A DNA stretch of 64,000 bases from CAVQAH01 sp963784195 (GCA_963784195.1 CAWARA010000020.1:558001-622000); one strand, 5' to 3'. Positions 28,177-37,080 are shown, numbered from the stretch's first letter. The notes: a model not told the origin generated them from the letters alone. Translations and numbers: made by a program.

Positions 28177-28776
28177 GTGCGCGCAGGTCTCAGAGTTCTG
28201 GCAGCGTGCGGGATTCTGATCATGGCGTCCGCGACGGAGGCGCGCGCCGAATGGCAGTTCGCGCCGTTCTTCGGCCTCACGTTCAACGGCGATACCAGTC
28301 TGGCCGATCTGGAAGGAGGGACCGAGAAGGTCCACTGGAATTTCGGCGGCGCGGTCACCGTGATTGGCGGATGGCCGATCGGCGTCGAGGGCCTGTTTAC
28401 CTACACCCCACAGTTCTTCGAGGGTGACGGCCCCAATCTCTTCGAGAGCAGCAGCGCGTTCGCGCTGATGGGCAACGTCGTGCTTGCCGCGCCGCGCTCG
28501 TGGAACGAATACGGACTGCGGCCCTTCGTCTCGGGCGGCATCGGCCTGCTGAGCGTCTCGGTCGCGGACGTCGCGGGCATTCTGAGTTTCCGCGAGAACC
28601 TTCTGGGCTACAACGTGGGTGGAGGCGCCGTCGGGTTCGTCACCGAACGCACCGGCCTGCGATTCGATCTGCGGTATTACAGTAACCTTAAGCCGGCGGA
28701 TGAAACCGGTATATCAATCGGCCGAGTCCGGCTGAGTTACTGGACCGGATCAGTCGGTGTGGTCATCCGCTATTGA
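28177..28776 (+). CDS. small outer-membrane beta-barrel protein
   Basis: 199 residues from the GTG at 28177, chosen because a gggggc Shine-Dalgarno-like run precedes it and a signal peptide (LRVLAACGILIMASATEARA) follows at once. The mature protein reads as amphipathic strands and short turns (WQFAPFFGLTFNGDT, GLRPFVSGGIGLLSVSV) and ends in an aromatic strand, VGVVIRY, as outer-membrane barrels do. OmpA/OprF-barrel-like fold is likely; ligand and role unknown. It begins 22 bp after the degenerate beta-lactamase-fold gene and may share its transcript. Confidence 0.72.
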   Translation: MRAGLRVLAACGILIMASATEARAEWQFAPFFGLTFNGDTSLADLEGGTEKVHWNFGGAVTVIGGWPIGVEGLFTYTPQFFEGDGPNLFESSSAFALMGNVVLAAPRSWNEYGLRPFVSGGIGLLSVSVADVAGILSFRENLLGYNVGGGAVGFVTERTGLRFDLRYYSNLKPADETGISIGRVRLSYWTGSVGVVIRY

Positions 28777-28818
28777 AGACGTCACGGCTGACGTTTCTGA
28801 TCGGAGAAGGAGGAAGCG

Positions 28819-29703
28819 ATGCGTGCATGGGTTTCGACGGTTCTGACGCTCGCACTCACGGCGGCATCCAGCCCGATTCGCGCAACCGCTGAACAGACGC
28901 CGCAGCAGGCAACACCGCCCACGGCTGCCAATCCCGCCATGGATGCGCCACGCCCGATCGACGCGGTTGATTCCGTGTTCATCGAGGAGCTCACCTGGAT
29001 GGAGGTTCGTGACGCCATCCGCGGCGGCAAGAAGAGCGTCATCGTTGCGACGGGAGGCATCGAACAGAACGGCCCGTATCTGACCACCGGCAAGCACAAT
29101 TACGTGTTGCGCGCGACGACGGAAGCGATTGCCCGCAAACTCGGGAACGCGCTGGTCGCGCCGATCGTTCCCTTCGTGCCGGAAGGGGGCATCGAGCCGC
29201 CGACGAGCCACATGCGCTACGCCGGCACGATCAGCCTCCAGGAATCGACTTACGCCGCGCTGCTCACCGACATCGTCGCGAGCCTCAAGCAGCACGGGTT
29301 CGAGCACATCATCCTGATCGGCGACAGCGGCGGCAATCAGCGCGGCATGAAGCAGGTCGCGAGCGAGCTCACCACGCGCTGGAACGGAAAGCCTGGCGTG
29401 CACTTCATCCCCGAGTTCTACGACTATCCAGCGGCAACCAAGTACGCCGAGGCGGAGATGGGCATCAAGCAAGGCGACGAGGGCATTCACGACGACTACG
29501 TGATCACTTCGATCATCATGACCGTCGATCCGAGTCAGGTGAGGCTCAAGCAGCGTGAAGCCAAGGGCAAGGCGTCCATCAACGGCGTCAGCATCACGCC
29601 GGCGGCGCGCACCATCGAGCACGGCCGCCGCCTGGTGAGCTACCGCGCCGATCAGACCGTGGCAGCCATCAAGAGAGCGCTGGAAGCGGGCTCTCAGAAA
29701 TAG
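28819..29703 (+). CDS. secreted creatininase-family protein
   Basis: 294 residues, with an aaggagg Shine-Dalgarno ideally placed before ATG 28819. A signal peptide is followed by a creatininase/amidohydrolase-like alpha-beta fold: VATGGIEQNGPYLTTGKHN, SHMRYAGTISLQEST, HIILIGDSGGNQRG and GIHDDYVITS. Several classical creatininase metal ligands are changed (the EQHGPH-type motif reads EQNGPY, and the NGHGGN-type motif reads GDSGGN). It is thus either a divergent metal-enzyme subfamily or a non-canonical hydrolase. It heads an operon with a receiver protein and a PAS kinase, separated by 3 bp and a 4-bp overlap. Confidence 0.78.
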   Translation: MRAWVSTVLTLALTAASSPIRATAEQTPQQATPPTAANPAMDAPRPIDAVDSVFIEELTWMEVRDAIRGGKKSVIVATGGIEQNGPYLTTGKHNYVLRATTEAIARKLGNALVAPIVPFVPEGGIEPPTSHMRYAGTISLQESTYAALLTDIVASLKQHGFEHIILIGDSGGNQRGMKQVASELTTRWNGKPGVHFIPEFYDYPAATKYAEAEMGIKQGDEGIHDDYVITSIIMTVDPSQVRLKQREAKGKASINGVSITPAARTIEHGRRLVSYRADQTVAAIKRALEAGSQK

Positions 29704-29706
29704 CGG

Positions 29707-30084
29707 ATGAACAGCAGACGACTGACGCTCGGCGTCGTGGATGATGACGAGGATGTACGCCGTGCGATCGAGCGGCTGTTACGTGCGTTCGGCCATAGCG
29801 TGCATCCCTTTGCTTCGGCGGAGGACTTCCAGGCGCAACGGGTTCCCGTCGACTGCCTCATCGTCGACGTCCGCCTTTCCGGGTTGAGCGGCTTCGAGCT
29901 CGAGGAGCGGCTGCGCCTCGACGGCTCGCCGGTCCCCATGGTCCTCATCACCGCCGACGCCGACATCGTCGCGCAACAGAATTTGAACAGCATTCACCTG
30001 CCGCTGCTGTCCAAGCCCTTCGACGACGAACGGCTGATCACGGCGATCGATCGCGCCGTTTCTGGATTCCCTCGATCCTCATGA
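29707..30084 (+). CDS. single-domain response regulator (REC)
   Basis: 125 residues consisting of a receiver domain only. Acidic pocket DDDE near residues 12-15, phosphoacceptor D54 in LIVDVRLSG, and the conserved Lys in LSKPFDD. It resembles the FixJ receiver but lacks any output domain, so it may act as a phosphate sink, shuttle or allosteric partner. Its stop overlaps the start of the PAS kinase gene by four bases, which makes that kinase the obvious partner. Confidence 0.9.
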   Translation: MNSRRLTLGVVDDDEDVRRAIERLLRAFGHSVHPFASAEDFQAQRVPVDCLIVDVRLSGLSGFELEERLRLDGSPVPMVLITADADIVAQQNLNSIHLPLLSKPFDDERLITAIDRAVSGFPRSS

Positions 30085-31244
30085 GCAAGAAGCCCCCCAA
30101 CATCATCGACACGCCGGCCGACTATCACCACGCTCTCGAGGCGTTGCGCGCGAGCGAGGAACGCAACCGCGCAATCCTGAAGGCGCTGCCGGACATGATG
30201 TTCCTGATGAGCGCCGACGACGTGTTCCTGGACTATCACGCGAAGGACGCCGGGCAGTTGATCGTGCCCCCGGAGGTTTTTCTGGGACGTAACATCACCG
30301 ACATAATGCCTCCACCGCTCGCCGAGCAACTGCGCGATGCGTTCAAACGAGCGAGGCTGAGTGGCGGACCAGAGATTCTGGAGTATTCGCTCGGTGTCGA
30401 CGACCAGGCACGTTTCTACGAAGCCCGCGTGGTCGGCTGCGACGGCGAAAAGGTCCTGAGCATCGTGCGTGACATCACCGATCGCAAGCGCGCCGAGCTG
30501 GACGCCGACGTCCATCGGCGCGAGCTGGCCCACCTGAGCCGCGTCTGGCTGCTCGGCGAGCTGTCAAGCGCGCTCGCCCACGAGCTGAACCAGCCGCTGA
30601 CGGCGATCCTCTCGAACGCACAGGCGGCGCGGGCGTTTCTGAATCACGATCCCGTCGACCTGGCGGAAGTTCGAGCCGGGCTCGATGACATCATCATGAA
30701 CGACAAGCGCGCCAGCGCGGTGATCGACCGCGTGCGCGATCTGTTGAAGAAGGGGAGCAGCGAGTGGCAGCCGACGAATGTGAACGAGGTCGTCGCCGAA
30801 GTCCTCGAGTTGACGCACAGTGACATGCTCGCGCGGCGCGTGGCAGTGACGACGCAGCTGGCGACGGCCGCTCCAATCGTCCACGCGGATCGCGTTCAGC
30901 TGATGCAGGTGCTGCTGAATCTGGTACTGAATGCGTGCGACGCGATGGCAGATATCGCCTCCGTCGACCGCCGGCTGACAATCACGACAGCGCTCGACGA
31001 CGGATTCGCACGGATCGCGGTGATTGATCGGGGCGTGGGCCTTCCCGCAACTCAGCTCGCGGCGGTCTTCGAGCCGTTCGTGACATCGAAGAAGCACGGG
31101 CTCGGGCTCGGGCTGGCGATCAGCCGATCCATCGTCATCGCCCACCGCGGCAGCCTGAGCGCCGAGAACAACGCCGACGGCGGCGCCAGCTTCACTTGCG
31201 TACTGCCGGCGACAGCCCCTGCTTCTCCATCTCCTTCGCCGTAG
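30081..31244 (+). CDS. PAS histidine kinase, soluble
   Basis: 387 residues with no transmembrane segment. A PAS/PAC domain occupies residues 20-135 (ERNRAILKALPDMMFLMSAD, ending SIVRDITDRKRAE). HisKA follows with phosphoacceptor ALAHELNQPLTAI, then HATPase with VLNLVLNACDAM, DRGVGLP and GLGLGLAISRS. This is the FixL/DctB-like HELNQPL class. It is coupled to the single-domain receiver upstream; no DNA-binding regulator is next to it. The last 53 bases overlap the convergent DUF4136-like gene. Confidence 0.9.
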   Translation: MSKKPPNIIDTPADYHHALEALRASEERNRAILKALPDMMFLMSADDVFLDYHAKDAGQLIVPPEVFLGRNITDIMPPPLAEQLRDAFKRARLSGGPEILEYSLGVDDQARFYEARVVGCDGEKVLSIVRDITDRKRAELDADVHRRELAHLSRVWLLGELSSALAHELNQPLTAILSNAQAARAFLNHDPVDLAEVRAGLDDIIMNDKRASAVIDRVRDLLKKGSSEWQPTNVNEVVAEVLELTHSDMLARRVAVTTQLATAAPIVHADRVQLMQVLLNLVLNACDAMADIASVDRRLTITTALDDGFARIAVIDRGVGLPATQLAAVFEPFVTSKKHGLGLGLAISRSIVIAHRGSLSAENNADGGASFTCVLPATAPASPSPSP

Positions 31245-31803
31245 CGTTCACCAGATCCGTGACGAACCGCTGGAGCTGCTTCGGGTTTTTCGTTTCCGAC
31301 ACCGCGGCCCAGAGCAACTGATTCTTGGGAACGCTGAATACGAGGGTTTCCACGACGACGACTGTGTCCTCACGCGAGCTGCCGGGAATATACATGCTTC
31401 CCCAGCCATAGCCGTAGTAGCCCCACAACGTACCGTAGTAAGGATTCGTCCAGGTCGCCGGCGTATATGTCGTCACCTTGTCGGCGCTGATCGGCCGTAC
31501 GGCGACGACACCTTCCACGCCCGAACGTTCGTACCAGCCCTTCGCGGACTCGGCGTTCTTCAACTCTTCTTTCGGCACGATGCGGTACGAGGCGACCATC
31601 TGCAGGCCGCGGCTGCCCAGCTCCCGGACCAGCGCTTCCTCGCCCGACACTCGCAGCGAGTCGTCATCGGTCATGACGAGCGCCGCGACTTTCTTGCCCG
31701 CGAAACTCACCTGGGCGGTATCCATCGACTTCCAGGTCGATTTGAACTTCACGTCGGCCGCGAGAACGGGAACGAGGAGCAGGGAGATCACGAGCCATCG
31801 CAT
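31192..31803 (-). CDS. DUF4136-like secreted protein
   Basis: 203 residues from ATG 31803, directly before a signal peptide (WLVISLLLVPVLAA). The mature sequence has a conserved-looking N-terminal strand (VKFKSTWKSMD), a GKKVAALVMTDDDSLR segment and an aromatic Gly/Tyr/Trp-rich stretch (YYGTLWGYYGYGWGSMY). Its last third is similar in pattern to DUF4136 proteins (VETLVFSVPKNQLLWAA, VTDLVNATAKEME). Probably periplasmic or lipid-associated; function unknown. It overlaps the end of the PAS kinase gene on the other strand. Confidence 0.72.
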   Translation of the reverse strand: MRWLVISLLLVPVLAADVKFKSTWKSMDTAQVSFAGKKVAALVMTDDDSLRVSGEEALVRELGSRGLQMVASYRIVPKEELKNAESAKGWYERSGVEGVVAVRPISADKVTTYTPATWTNPYYGTLWGYYGYGWGSMYIPGSSREDTVVVVETLVFSVPKNQLLWAAVSETKNPKQLQRFVTDLVNATAKEMEKQGLSPAVRK

Positions 31804-31816
31804 GAGATGTGTCCTG

Positions 31817-32141
31817 TCAGTGCATGTGCGCACGAATCTGGTGATTCAGGTGATGGATCTGGCGGCGCACGCTGTGCAGCCGCGCGTAGTCGTGCGTATC
31901 CAGTGCCCTATCACGTTCCTTCTTCAACTCACGAATCTTCGCCTTGAGGCCAGCCTTGTCGATACCAGATCACCGTATGGTGCTCGTGCACGTCGATGCC
32001 GAGGGCAGTGCATAGCGCAGGCAGCAGATGGTCCTTGTTCATCTGCGAGTAGCCTTGCACTGCCTCACTGCTGCTGCCCTTGGCGATCTCCCTCAGCTCC
32101 GCCAGCGTCCTGCTCTTCAGTTCTTCGTAGGTGTGCGGCAT
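31817..32141 (-). pseudogene. small Rho-N/SAP-like domain protein, frameshifted
   Basis: The first frame carries a short helical domain of the Rho N-terminal/SAP type (YEELKSRTLAELREIAKG, MNKDHLLPALCTALG) and ends after VIWYRQGWPQGEDS. One base over, a natural continuation appears: DKAGLKAKIRELKKERDRAL, then a His-rich helix (LHSVRRQIHHLNHQIRAH), with a stop at 31817-31819. Removing one T in tggTatc at about 31955 gives a continuous protein of about 107 residues, with the nucleic-acid-binding-like domain first and a coiled-coil-like basic tail. Function unknown. Confidence 0.68.
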
Positions 32142-32224
32142 GGAACCTCCAGATCGAGGCCATTCTTCTCGATCCCGCCGACGGATTACAAGCTGTGGAT
32201 TTGTGACGACGTGCCCGAAGGGAG

Positions 32225-34654
32225 CTACTCGCTGCCCAGTGCGAGTACCGGGTCGATCTTCGTCACGCGGCGGGCCGGCAGAAAGCTGGCGACCAGGCTC
32301 GCGAGCGCGAGCGTCACGACGACGGTAGCGAACACCATGGAGTCGCGGGGGTGAACACGATAGAGGACGGGCTCCAGTCCGCCCGAGGCAAGCAACGCGA
32401 GCGCCAGACCGAGGAACAATCCGATGGCCAGTTGCAGAACGCTCTTCTTCATGATCAGGAGGATCAACTGGGCGCTCCGCGCGCCGAGTGCCGAACGGAC
32501 ACCCATCTCGCGCGTGCGCTGAGTCACGGCGAACGACATGACGCCATAGAGCCCGGCCGCCGCGAGAAACAGCGCGCAGAATCCAAACGCCATGAAGAAC
32601 GTCCCGAACACCCTGTAGAACCAGGTCTGTCGATCGATGACGCGCCGGAGTGGATCGATCTCGTAGATCGCGAGATCGGCGTCGAGCGAGGTGACTGCGT
32701 CGCGGACGAGAGCTGTCACCGCCGTGGGATCCCCATGCGTGCGTACCGCCATGCGAACGCCGTTGCCGACGTCACTCTGCGCGATAGGAATGTAGTAGCC
32801 GACAGGGCTCGCGTTGTTGTTCCCGATTCCCTGCATCAACAGGTCTGGCACGATCCCGACGACGGTGAGCCATGGCTCCGTGCCTGCCGGCTTGATGCGC
32901 TTGAACTGCCGGCCAACCGCGTCCTGGCCAGGAAAATGGGTCCGCGCGAACGATTCGTTGACGATGGCAACTGGCGGGCTGGTGGAGAGCTCGGACATGG
33001 TGAACTCCCGGCCCCGCATGACCTTCACCTGGAACGTCTCGAAGTATCCAGCCGTAACGATGCCTTCACGCGCGAGGGGGTAGTCGCTGGCCTGTGGGTA
33101 CGCCTTGCCCTCGATCTGTACGGGAATCGATCCGTTGCCCGCGGCCGGCAGCCCGTCCGAGAGGGTTGCCGACTGCACGCCCGGAATTGCCTGGAGCTGC
33201 GGCAGCAGCTGCTCGTAAAAGCGAACGCTCGCCGCGGGGTTCGGATATCTCGACTCCGGCAACGTGACACGCGCGGTCAGGATGCTGTCGATGGCAAACG
33301 GCATCTGGACGTTCTTGAGCTGGGTCACGCTCTTGATCATCAATCCGGCGGCGATCAGCAGGCCGCACGACACCGCAAGTTCGGCGACGACCAACGCACT
33401 GCTGAACCGGCCGAGGCGACCGCTCGTCGACGACCGGCTGTCGTCCTTCAGGGCGGAACCGGCGTTCACCCTGGCCGCGTGCAGCGCTGGAAGCGCACCC
33501 GCGCACAGGCTGGCAAGCACGATCAGGCCGAGCACGAAGAGCATCACCCGGTAGTCGAGTCCGAACGTAATCCAGAACGGAGGCGGCTGCACCGACATCT
33601 GCTGCACGAACCAGCGCATGCCGGCAATGCTTATCAGGATTCCGAGGCCGGCGCCGAACGCCGCAAGGACGAGGACCTCGGTGAGGTGCTGGCGGATAAC
33701 GCGATGGCGGGCCGCACCGAGCGCCATCCTCACGGCCACTTCACGCTGACGAAGAGACGCGCGCGCGACCAGCAGATTCGACACGTTGACGCACGCGATG
33801 AGGAGCACCCCGACGCCGGCGCCCAGCATCGTGTAGAGCAGGGCGTAGATCTCCGGCCCGACTTCGGTCAACGCATACGGGACCACGTCGCCGCCAATGC
33901 CGCGGTTCGTCGCCGGAAACTCGTTCGCGAGTTGCGCGGCGACTGCTGCCGCCTGCGTCTTGGCTTCGCGGAGCGTCACACCGGGTTTGAGGCGGGCGAT
34001 GACCTGGTGGCTTTCACCTTGCCCTCTCGGCTTCGCGTGCGGGTTGAGCACGAGAGGCGTCCAGAGTTGTTCACGAATTGGAAACGCAAACTGCTCCGGC
34101 ATGACGCCGACGACCGATCGGTGCACACCGTTGACTCGGATGCTCGTGCCGACAATCGATGGCGAGCCGTTGAACCGATCGCGCCAGAGATCGTGACCGA
34201 TCACCACGACGGGAGCTGCGCCTGGCTTGTCATCACCTTCACGAAACCCGCGGCCCAGCAACGGCTCGACGCCCAGCGATTCGAAGGCGCCCACCGTCAT
34301 CACTGCGCCCCGGTACCGCTCCGGCCGTCCGTCGTCGTTCGCAAGGTTCATGGGAACGAAGTTGTAGGCGCCGAACTTCTCGAACGAGGTTTGCCTGGCT
34401 TCCCAGACCGCGTAGTCGTGGTCGTTGATCGGCAGCTGCGTCTCGTTCTGGGTGACGTTGGTCGCCATGACCGCCACGATGCGATCGGCGTTCGGAAACG
34501 GCAGGCCCTTGTAAAGCGCGCCGTTCACCACACAGAACACGACTGTGCTCAGGCCGATTCCCAGGCCGAGCGTCAGAATGGCTACCAGCGACAGCGTCGG
34601 ATACTTGAACAGCATCCTGACGCCGAAGCGGAGGTCAGTGAGGAGTTGATTCAT
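32225..34654 (-). CDS. MacB/FtsX-type ABC transporter permease (ADOP type)
   Basis: 809 residues with the duplicated architecture of acidobacterial orphan permeases. An N-terminal helix (LSLVAILTLGLGIGLSTVVF) and periplasmic MacB_PCD domain are followed by three FtsX helices (about 285-410). A second helix (FSSALVVAELAVSCGLLIAAG), second periplasmic domain and final three helices follow (about 690-800). The typical REVAVRMALGA and TREMGVRSALGA loops contact an ATPase. No ATPase gene is adjacent, so it must use one encoded elsewhere. The substrate is unknown; relatives export peptides, lipoproteins or macrolides. Confidence 0.9.
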   Translation of the reverse strand: MNQLLTDLRFGVRMLFKYPTLSLVAILTLGLGIGLSTVVFCVVNGALYKGLPFPNADRIVAVMATNVTQNETQLPINDHDYAVWEARQTSFEKFGAYNFVPMNLANDDGRPERYRGAVMTVGAFESLGVEPLLGRGFREGDDKPGAAPVVVIGHDLWRDRFNGSPSIVGTSIRVNGVHRSVVGVMPEQFAFPIREQLWTPLVLNPHAKPRGQGESHQVIARLKPGVTLREAKTQAAAVAAQLANEFPATNRGIGGDVVPYALTEVGPEIYALLYTMLGAGVGVLLIACVNVSNLLVARASLRQREVAVRMALGAARHRVIRQHLTEVLVLAAFGAGLGILISIAGMRWFVQQMSVQPPPFWITFGLDYRVMLFVLGLIVLASLCAGALPALHAARVNAGSALKDDSRSSTSGRLGRFSSALVVAELAVSCGLLIAAGLMIKSVTQLKNVQMPFAIDSILTARVTLPESRYPNPAASVRFYEQLLPQLQAIPGVQSATLSDGLPAAGNGSIPVQIEGKAYPQASDYPLAREGIVTAGYFETFQVKVMRGREFTMSELSTSPPVAIVNESFARTHFPGQDAVGRQFKRIKPAGTEPWLTVVGIVPDLLMQGIGNNNASPVGYYIPIAQSDVGNGVRMAVRTHGDPTAVTALVRDAVTSLDADLAIYEIDPLRRVIDRQTWFYRVFGTFFMAFGFCALFLAAAGLYGVMSFAVTQRTREMGVRSALGARSAQLILLIMKKSVLQLAIGLFLGLALALLASGGLEPVLYRVHPRDSMVFATVVVTLALASLVASFLPARRVTKIDPVLALGSE

Positions 34655-34664
34655 GCGCTCGTGG

Positions 34665-34853
34665 ACGGAGGGGACGGAGGAAACGGAACAAGCTTCAACT
34701 CAGAGACGCGGAGAAACGGAGACGATTGGTTGGCATCGTTGCCGATCAGAACAGTCTTGCCAACCGGGACCGTCAAACCCAGGACCCAAAAAATAACTCC
34801 GTGTCTCTGTTTCTCTGAGTTGAAGCTTGTTCCGTTTCCTCCGTTCCCTCCGT
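34665..34853. repeat. 42-bp inverted repeat, MITE-like
   Basis: Arms at 34665-34706 and 34812-34853 are reverse complements with one mismatch, and further weaker pairing continues inward; the loop is 105 nt. The arms contain aagcttcaactcagaga and runs of ggaggaaacgg. The element contains no gene and sits 10 bp upstream of the permease start. Size and structure suit a miniature inverted-repeat element or a large REP-type hairpin. No flanking target-site duplication could be identified by eye. Confidence 0.7.
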
Positions 34854-34902
34854 CTCCGTCCCCTCCGTGTCTACGGTGGCGAACGGAGCGAAGTTCCCGG
34901 CG

Positions 34903-35346
34903 CTAGTCTCTGGAGTCCGAGCCGCAGGCGCTTGCGCGCTGCCGGATCGATGACACGTCCATCACCGGCACGTTGTCGGTGCCGCTCGGAATGCCTGTTC
35001 TCGAAACGGGCGACCCGCCGTTGACCTCGATGCCGCGGGTCACTTTCACACCCTTGTCGTCGAGCGCGGACCGCTTCACGATGCCGACTGCCTCGACGAG
35101 GTGGCCGTCCTGCTTCTTGATCTCGTCCATCACCTCGCCTTTGGCGGCGACCCGGAACGTGCGGCCGGCGACGATCGGACCGCTCTGGACGTCGTACTGT
35201 CGCACTTCGGACGCCTTCAATGCCCGGCCGGTGAGGCAGCCGATGACGACGACTTCCACAGAATCCTTGGGAATGCGAGGTTTCTCCTGCGATCCCTCCT
35301 GGGGAATGAACGTGGCGAGCGTCAACGCGAGGACGAGGTGAATCAT
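34903..35346 (-). CDS. small secreted protein, family not recognised
   Basis: 147 residues from ATG 35346. A short signal peptide (MIHLVLALTLATFIPQEG) precedes a compact beta-rich domain (VEVVVIGCLTGRALKA, YDVQSGPIVAGRTFRVAAKG, HLVEAVGIVKRSAL) that looks like an OB-fold-type repeat of strands with a conserved Gly-Cys-Leu. The C-terminal 40 residues are polar and low in complexity. It lies alone between the inverted repeat and the lipoprotein gene on the same strand. Nothing indicates an enzyme. Confidence 0.65.
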   Translation of the reverse strand: MIHLVLALTLATFIPQEGSQEKPRIPKDSVEVVVIGCLTGRALKASEVRQYDVQSGPIVAGRTFRVAAKGEVMDEIKKQDGHLVEAVGIVKRSALDDKGVKVTRGIEVNGGSPVSRTGIPSGTDNVPVMDVSSIRQRASACGSDSRD

Positions 35347-35498
35347 GACGACTTCCTTCCAGAACGAGCAGGGGACTGGCTCCTCGAAGATAACACGAAT
35401 AAAAAGCTCTTCACGCCCGCCAAATTCGTGTCCATCAGTTGGCCGTCATGGACGAGTTGAGACTGTCGTTTCGGCGGCTCATCAACAGTGTCGTGCAA

Positions 35499-36515
35499 TC
35501 AGGATCGAGGTTTCAGCGATAGATTCCTGGACCGCCTGAGATCCGAAAAGTCCGGCATGTACGTTTTCAGGCCGAGGCGCGGCGTGTTCTTCGAGTAGCC
35601 TGCGACGAGTTGCTCGTGATAGCGGCCCGGAAAGAAATCGAACGCATCCTTCATGTCTGCGTCGATGAGTTGAAGATCCGCATCGCTCATCGTGAGCTTG
35701 CCGAACCGAATGGTTCCGCCGGAGAAGTAGACGTAGTTGCGAGCGCGCGCGTCCGGCGGATGCAAGTCGGGCACGCGCTCGCCTTCAGCCGGCGCGAACG
35801 TCTGCACGAGGCGATTGCCAACGACAGCAACGCGGCTCAGACGTCCCGTGATTTCCGGCGGCGGCAGCACCTGACCCACGGTAATGATGATGTCGTTGTC
35901 ACTCGCCGTGAGGCCACGGCGGCGCTCGAGGTTGGCGAGATCATCGAGCTCGAGACCAAACATGGCGAGGAGCCCCTTTACGGGCACTCCGGCAGCCTTC
36001 ATCGAGTCCATGTGGAACTTGAGGCGGCCGTCCGTCGTCGCTGAGACAGATGCCTTCATCGAGAAGGGCACGTCGATTGCTTTGTCGAGCTTACCGCTCT
36101 GCTCGAGTCGCCCGTCCCCGGTGGCCTTGACCTCGAGATCTTTCAGCGGCGCGCCCTCGTAGCCGAACACGTGCCGATTCATCAGCGTGCTGAGGCTCTG
36201 CATGTCGATCGCCATCGTTGCGGACGACACTTTCAACACATACGAACGCCCATCGTCAAAGACGGGCGGGCGGCCGGGCGACTTGCTGATCATCTCGCCG
36301 CGCAGCCGGTCGATGGCGAGGACGATGCCGTCATCGACATGCAATTGCACGTTGCGCATCTCGATCTGCACCGGGGGAGTGGGCGAAGGAGGGGACGTAG
36401 GAAGAGCATCGGACCGGGCGGGAGCAAGTTGGGCTGGTTGCGCCTTGGTGGGCTCATCTGCACAAGAGGTCAGCAGTGCCAGACCGAGCGCGATGCACCC
36501 CAGGCCGAGACGCAT
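35499..36515 (-). CDS. lipoprotein of unknown function
   Basis: 338 residues from ATG 36515, chosen because it directly precedes a lipoprotein signal peptide with lipobox LLTSC. A Pro/Ser-rich linker (about residues 25-50) separates the anchor from a long beta-rich domain that includes DGIVLAIDRLRGEMISK, PPEITGRLSRVAVVGNRLVQ and a C-terminal NYVYFSGGTIRFGKLTMSDA. No catalytic motif is visible. The domain could be a lipid-binding (TULIP- or AsmA-like) fold, but this is a guess. The 5' end abuts the rRNA operon terminator. Confidence 0.72.
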   Translation of the reverse strand: MRLGLGCIALGLALLTSCADEPTKAQPAQLAPARSDALPTSPPSPTPPVQIEMRNVQLHVDDGIVLAIDRLRGEMISKSPGRPPVFDDGRSYVLKVSSATMAIDMQSLSTLMNRHVFGYEGAPLKDLEVKATGDGRLEQSGKLDKAIDVPFSMKASVSATTDGRLKFHMDSMKAAGVPVKGLLAMFGLELDDLANLERRRGLTASDNDIIITVGQVLPPPEITGRLSRVAVVGNRLVQTFAPAEGERVPDLHPPDARARNYVYFSGGTIRFGKLTMSDADLQLIDADMKDAFDFFPGRYHEQLVAGYSKNTPRLGLKTYMPDFSDLRRSRNLSLKPRS

Positions 36516-36570
36516 GTCGGGTCTGCCGCAATTGGCGTACCAATCGCAGATCGGCATCTGCAATCCAATG

Positions 36571-36601
36571 AAAAAGCCCGCCTGAAAATCAGGCGGGCCT
36601 T
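36571..36601 (-). terminator. intrinsic terminator of the rRNA operon
   Basis: On the minus strand the stem agcccgcctga/tcaggcgggct is perfect and is followed by TTTTTC. It starts 10 bp beyond the 3' end of 5S rRNA. It is the clearest intrinsic terminator in the window apart from 63166-63196. Confidence 0.88.
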
Positions 36602-36611
36602 GAAAAATAAT

Positions 36612-36727
<116 letters not shown>

Positions 36728-36950
36728 AAAAGCGCCTGCGGCTGCGGCCGAGCGCGGATGCGCGAGGCCGCCGCGAGCGGGGGTGGGGCCCCGCGAGCAC
36801 TAAGAAATGCTGACGGGCCTGTCTCCCAGCATGCAGGCTCAATTGGTTGCCTGGGGTCCGAGGCCGGCGCGCGAAGCGTTGCTTCGCGGAATCCACCGGA
36901 CTCGATCGTCCCAGACTATCTTGTCAAAGAGCGTGTTGCCAATTCGTGCA

Positions 36951-36972
36951 CGCCCGACCTGAAGGTCTGGCC
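36951..36972. repeat. palindromic repeat with CTGAAG core
   Basis: cccgacctgaaggtctgg, followed by cctac. One member of a dispersed family in which the arms differ between copies but keep pairing, and the loop keeps a CTnAAG-like core followed by a ctac tail. Compare the almost identical copy at 59114-59139. Confidence 0.6.
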
Positions 36973-37012
36973 TACTTGTCCCGCCGAAGCCCAAGGGCGC
37001 GAAGGCGGACAG

Positions 37013-37034
37013 CTGAATATCCTGCAAACGGTAG
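37013..37034 (-). other. 23S processing stem, 3' half
   Basis: The 22 bases are a perfect reverse complement of 40291-40312 on the other side of 23S. The two would form the long-range stem cut by RNase III in the precursor. Confidence 0.8.
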
Positions 37035-37080
37035 TTCTTTCTTCGCACATTACACACGCAGCATCGTGTGCACTGAGTAG

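Noticed and set aside
32351..34906. An 851-codon open frame on the plus strand opposite the permease gene
   Set aside because: Long antisense frames are common in GC-rich genes with biased third positions. The minus frame has clear membrane and FtsX motifs; the plus frame is a low-complexity Arg/Glu/His-rich sequence with no domain.
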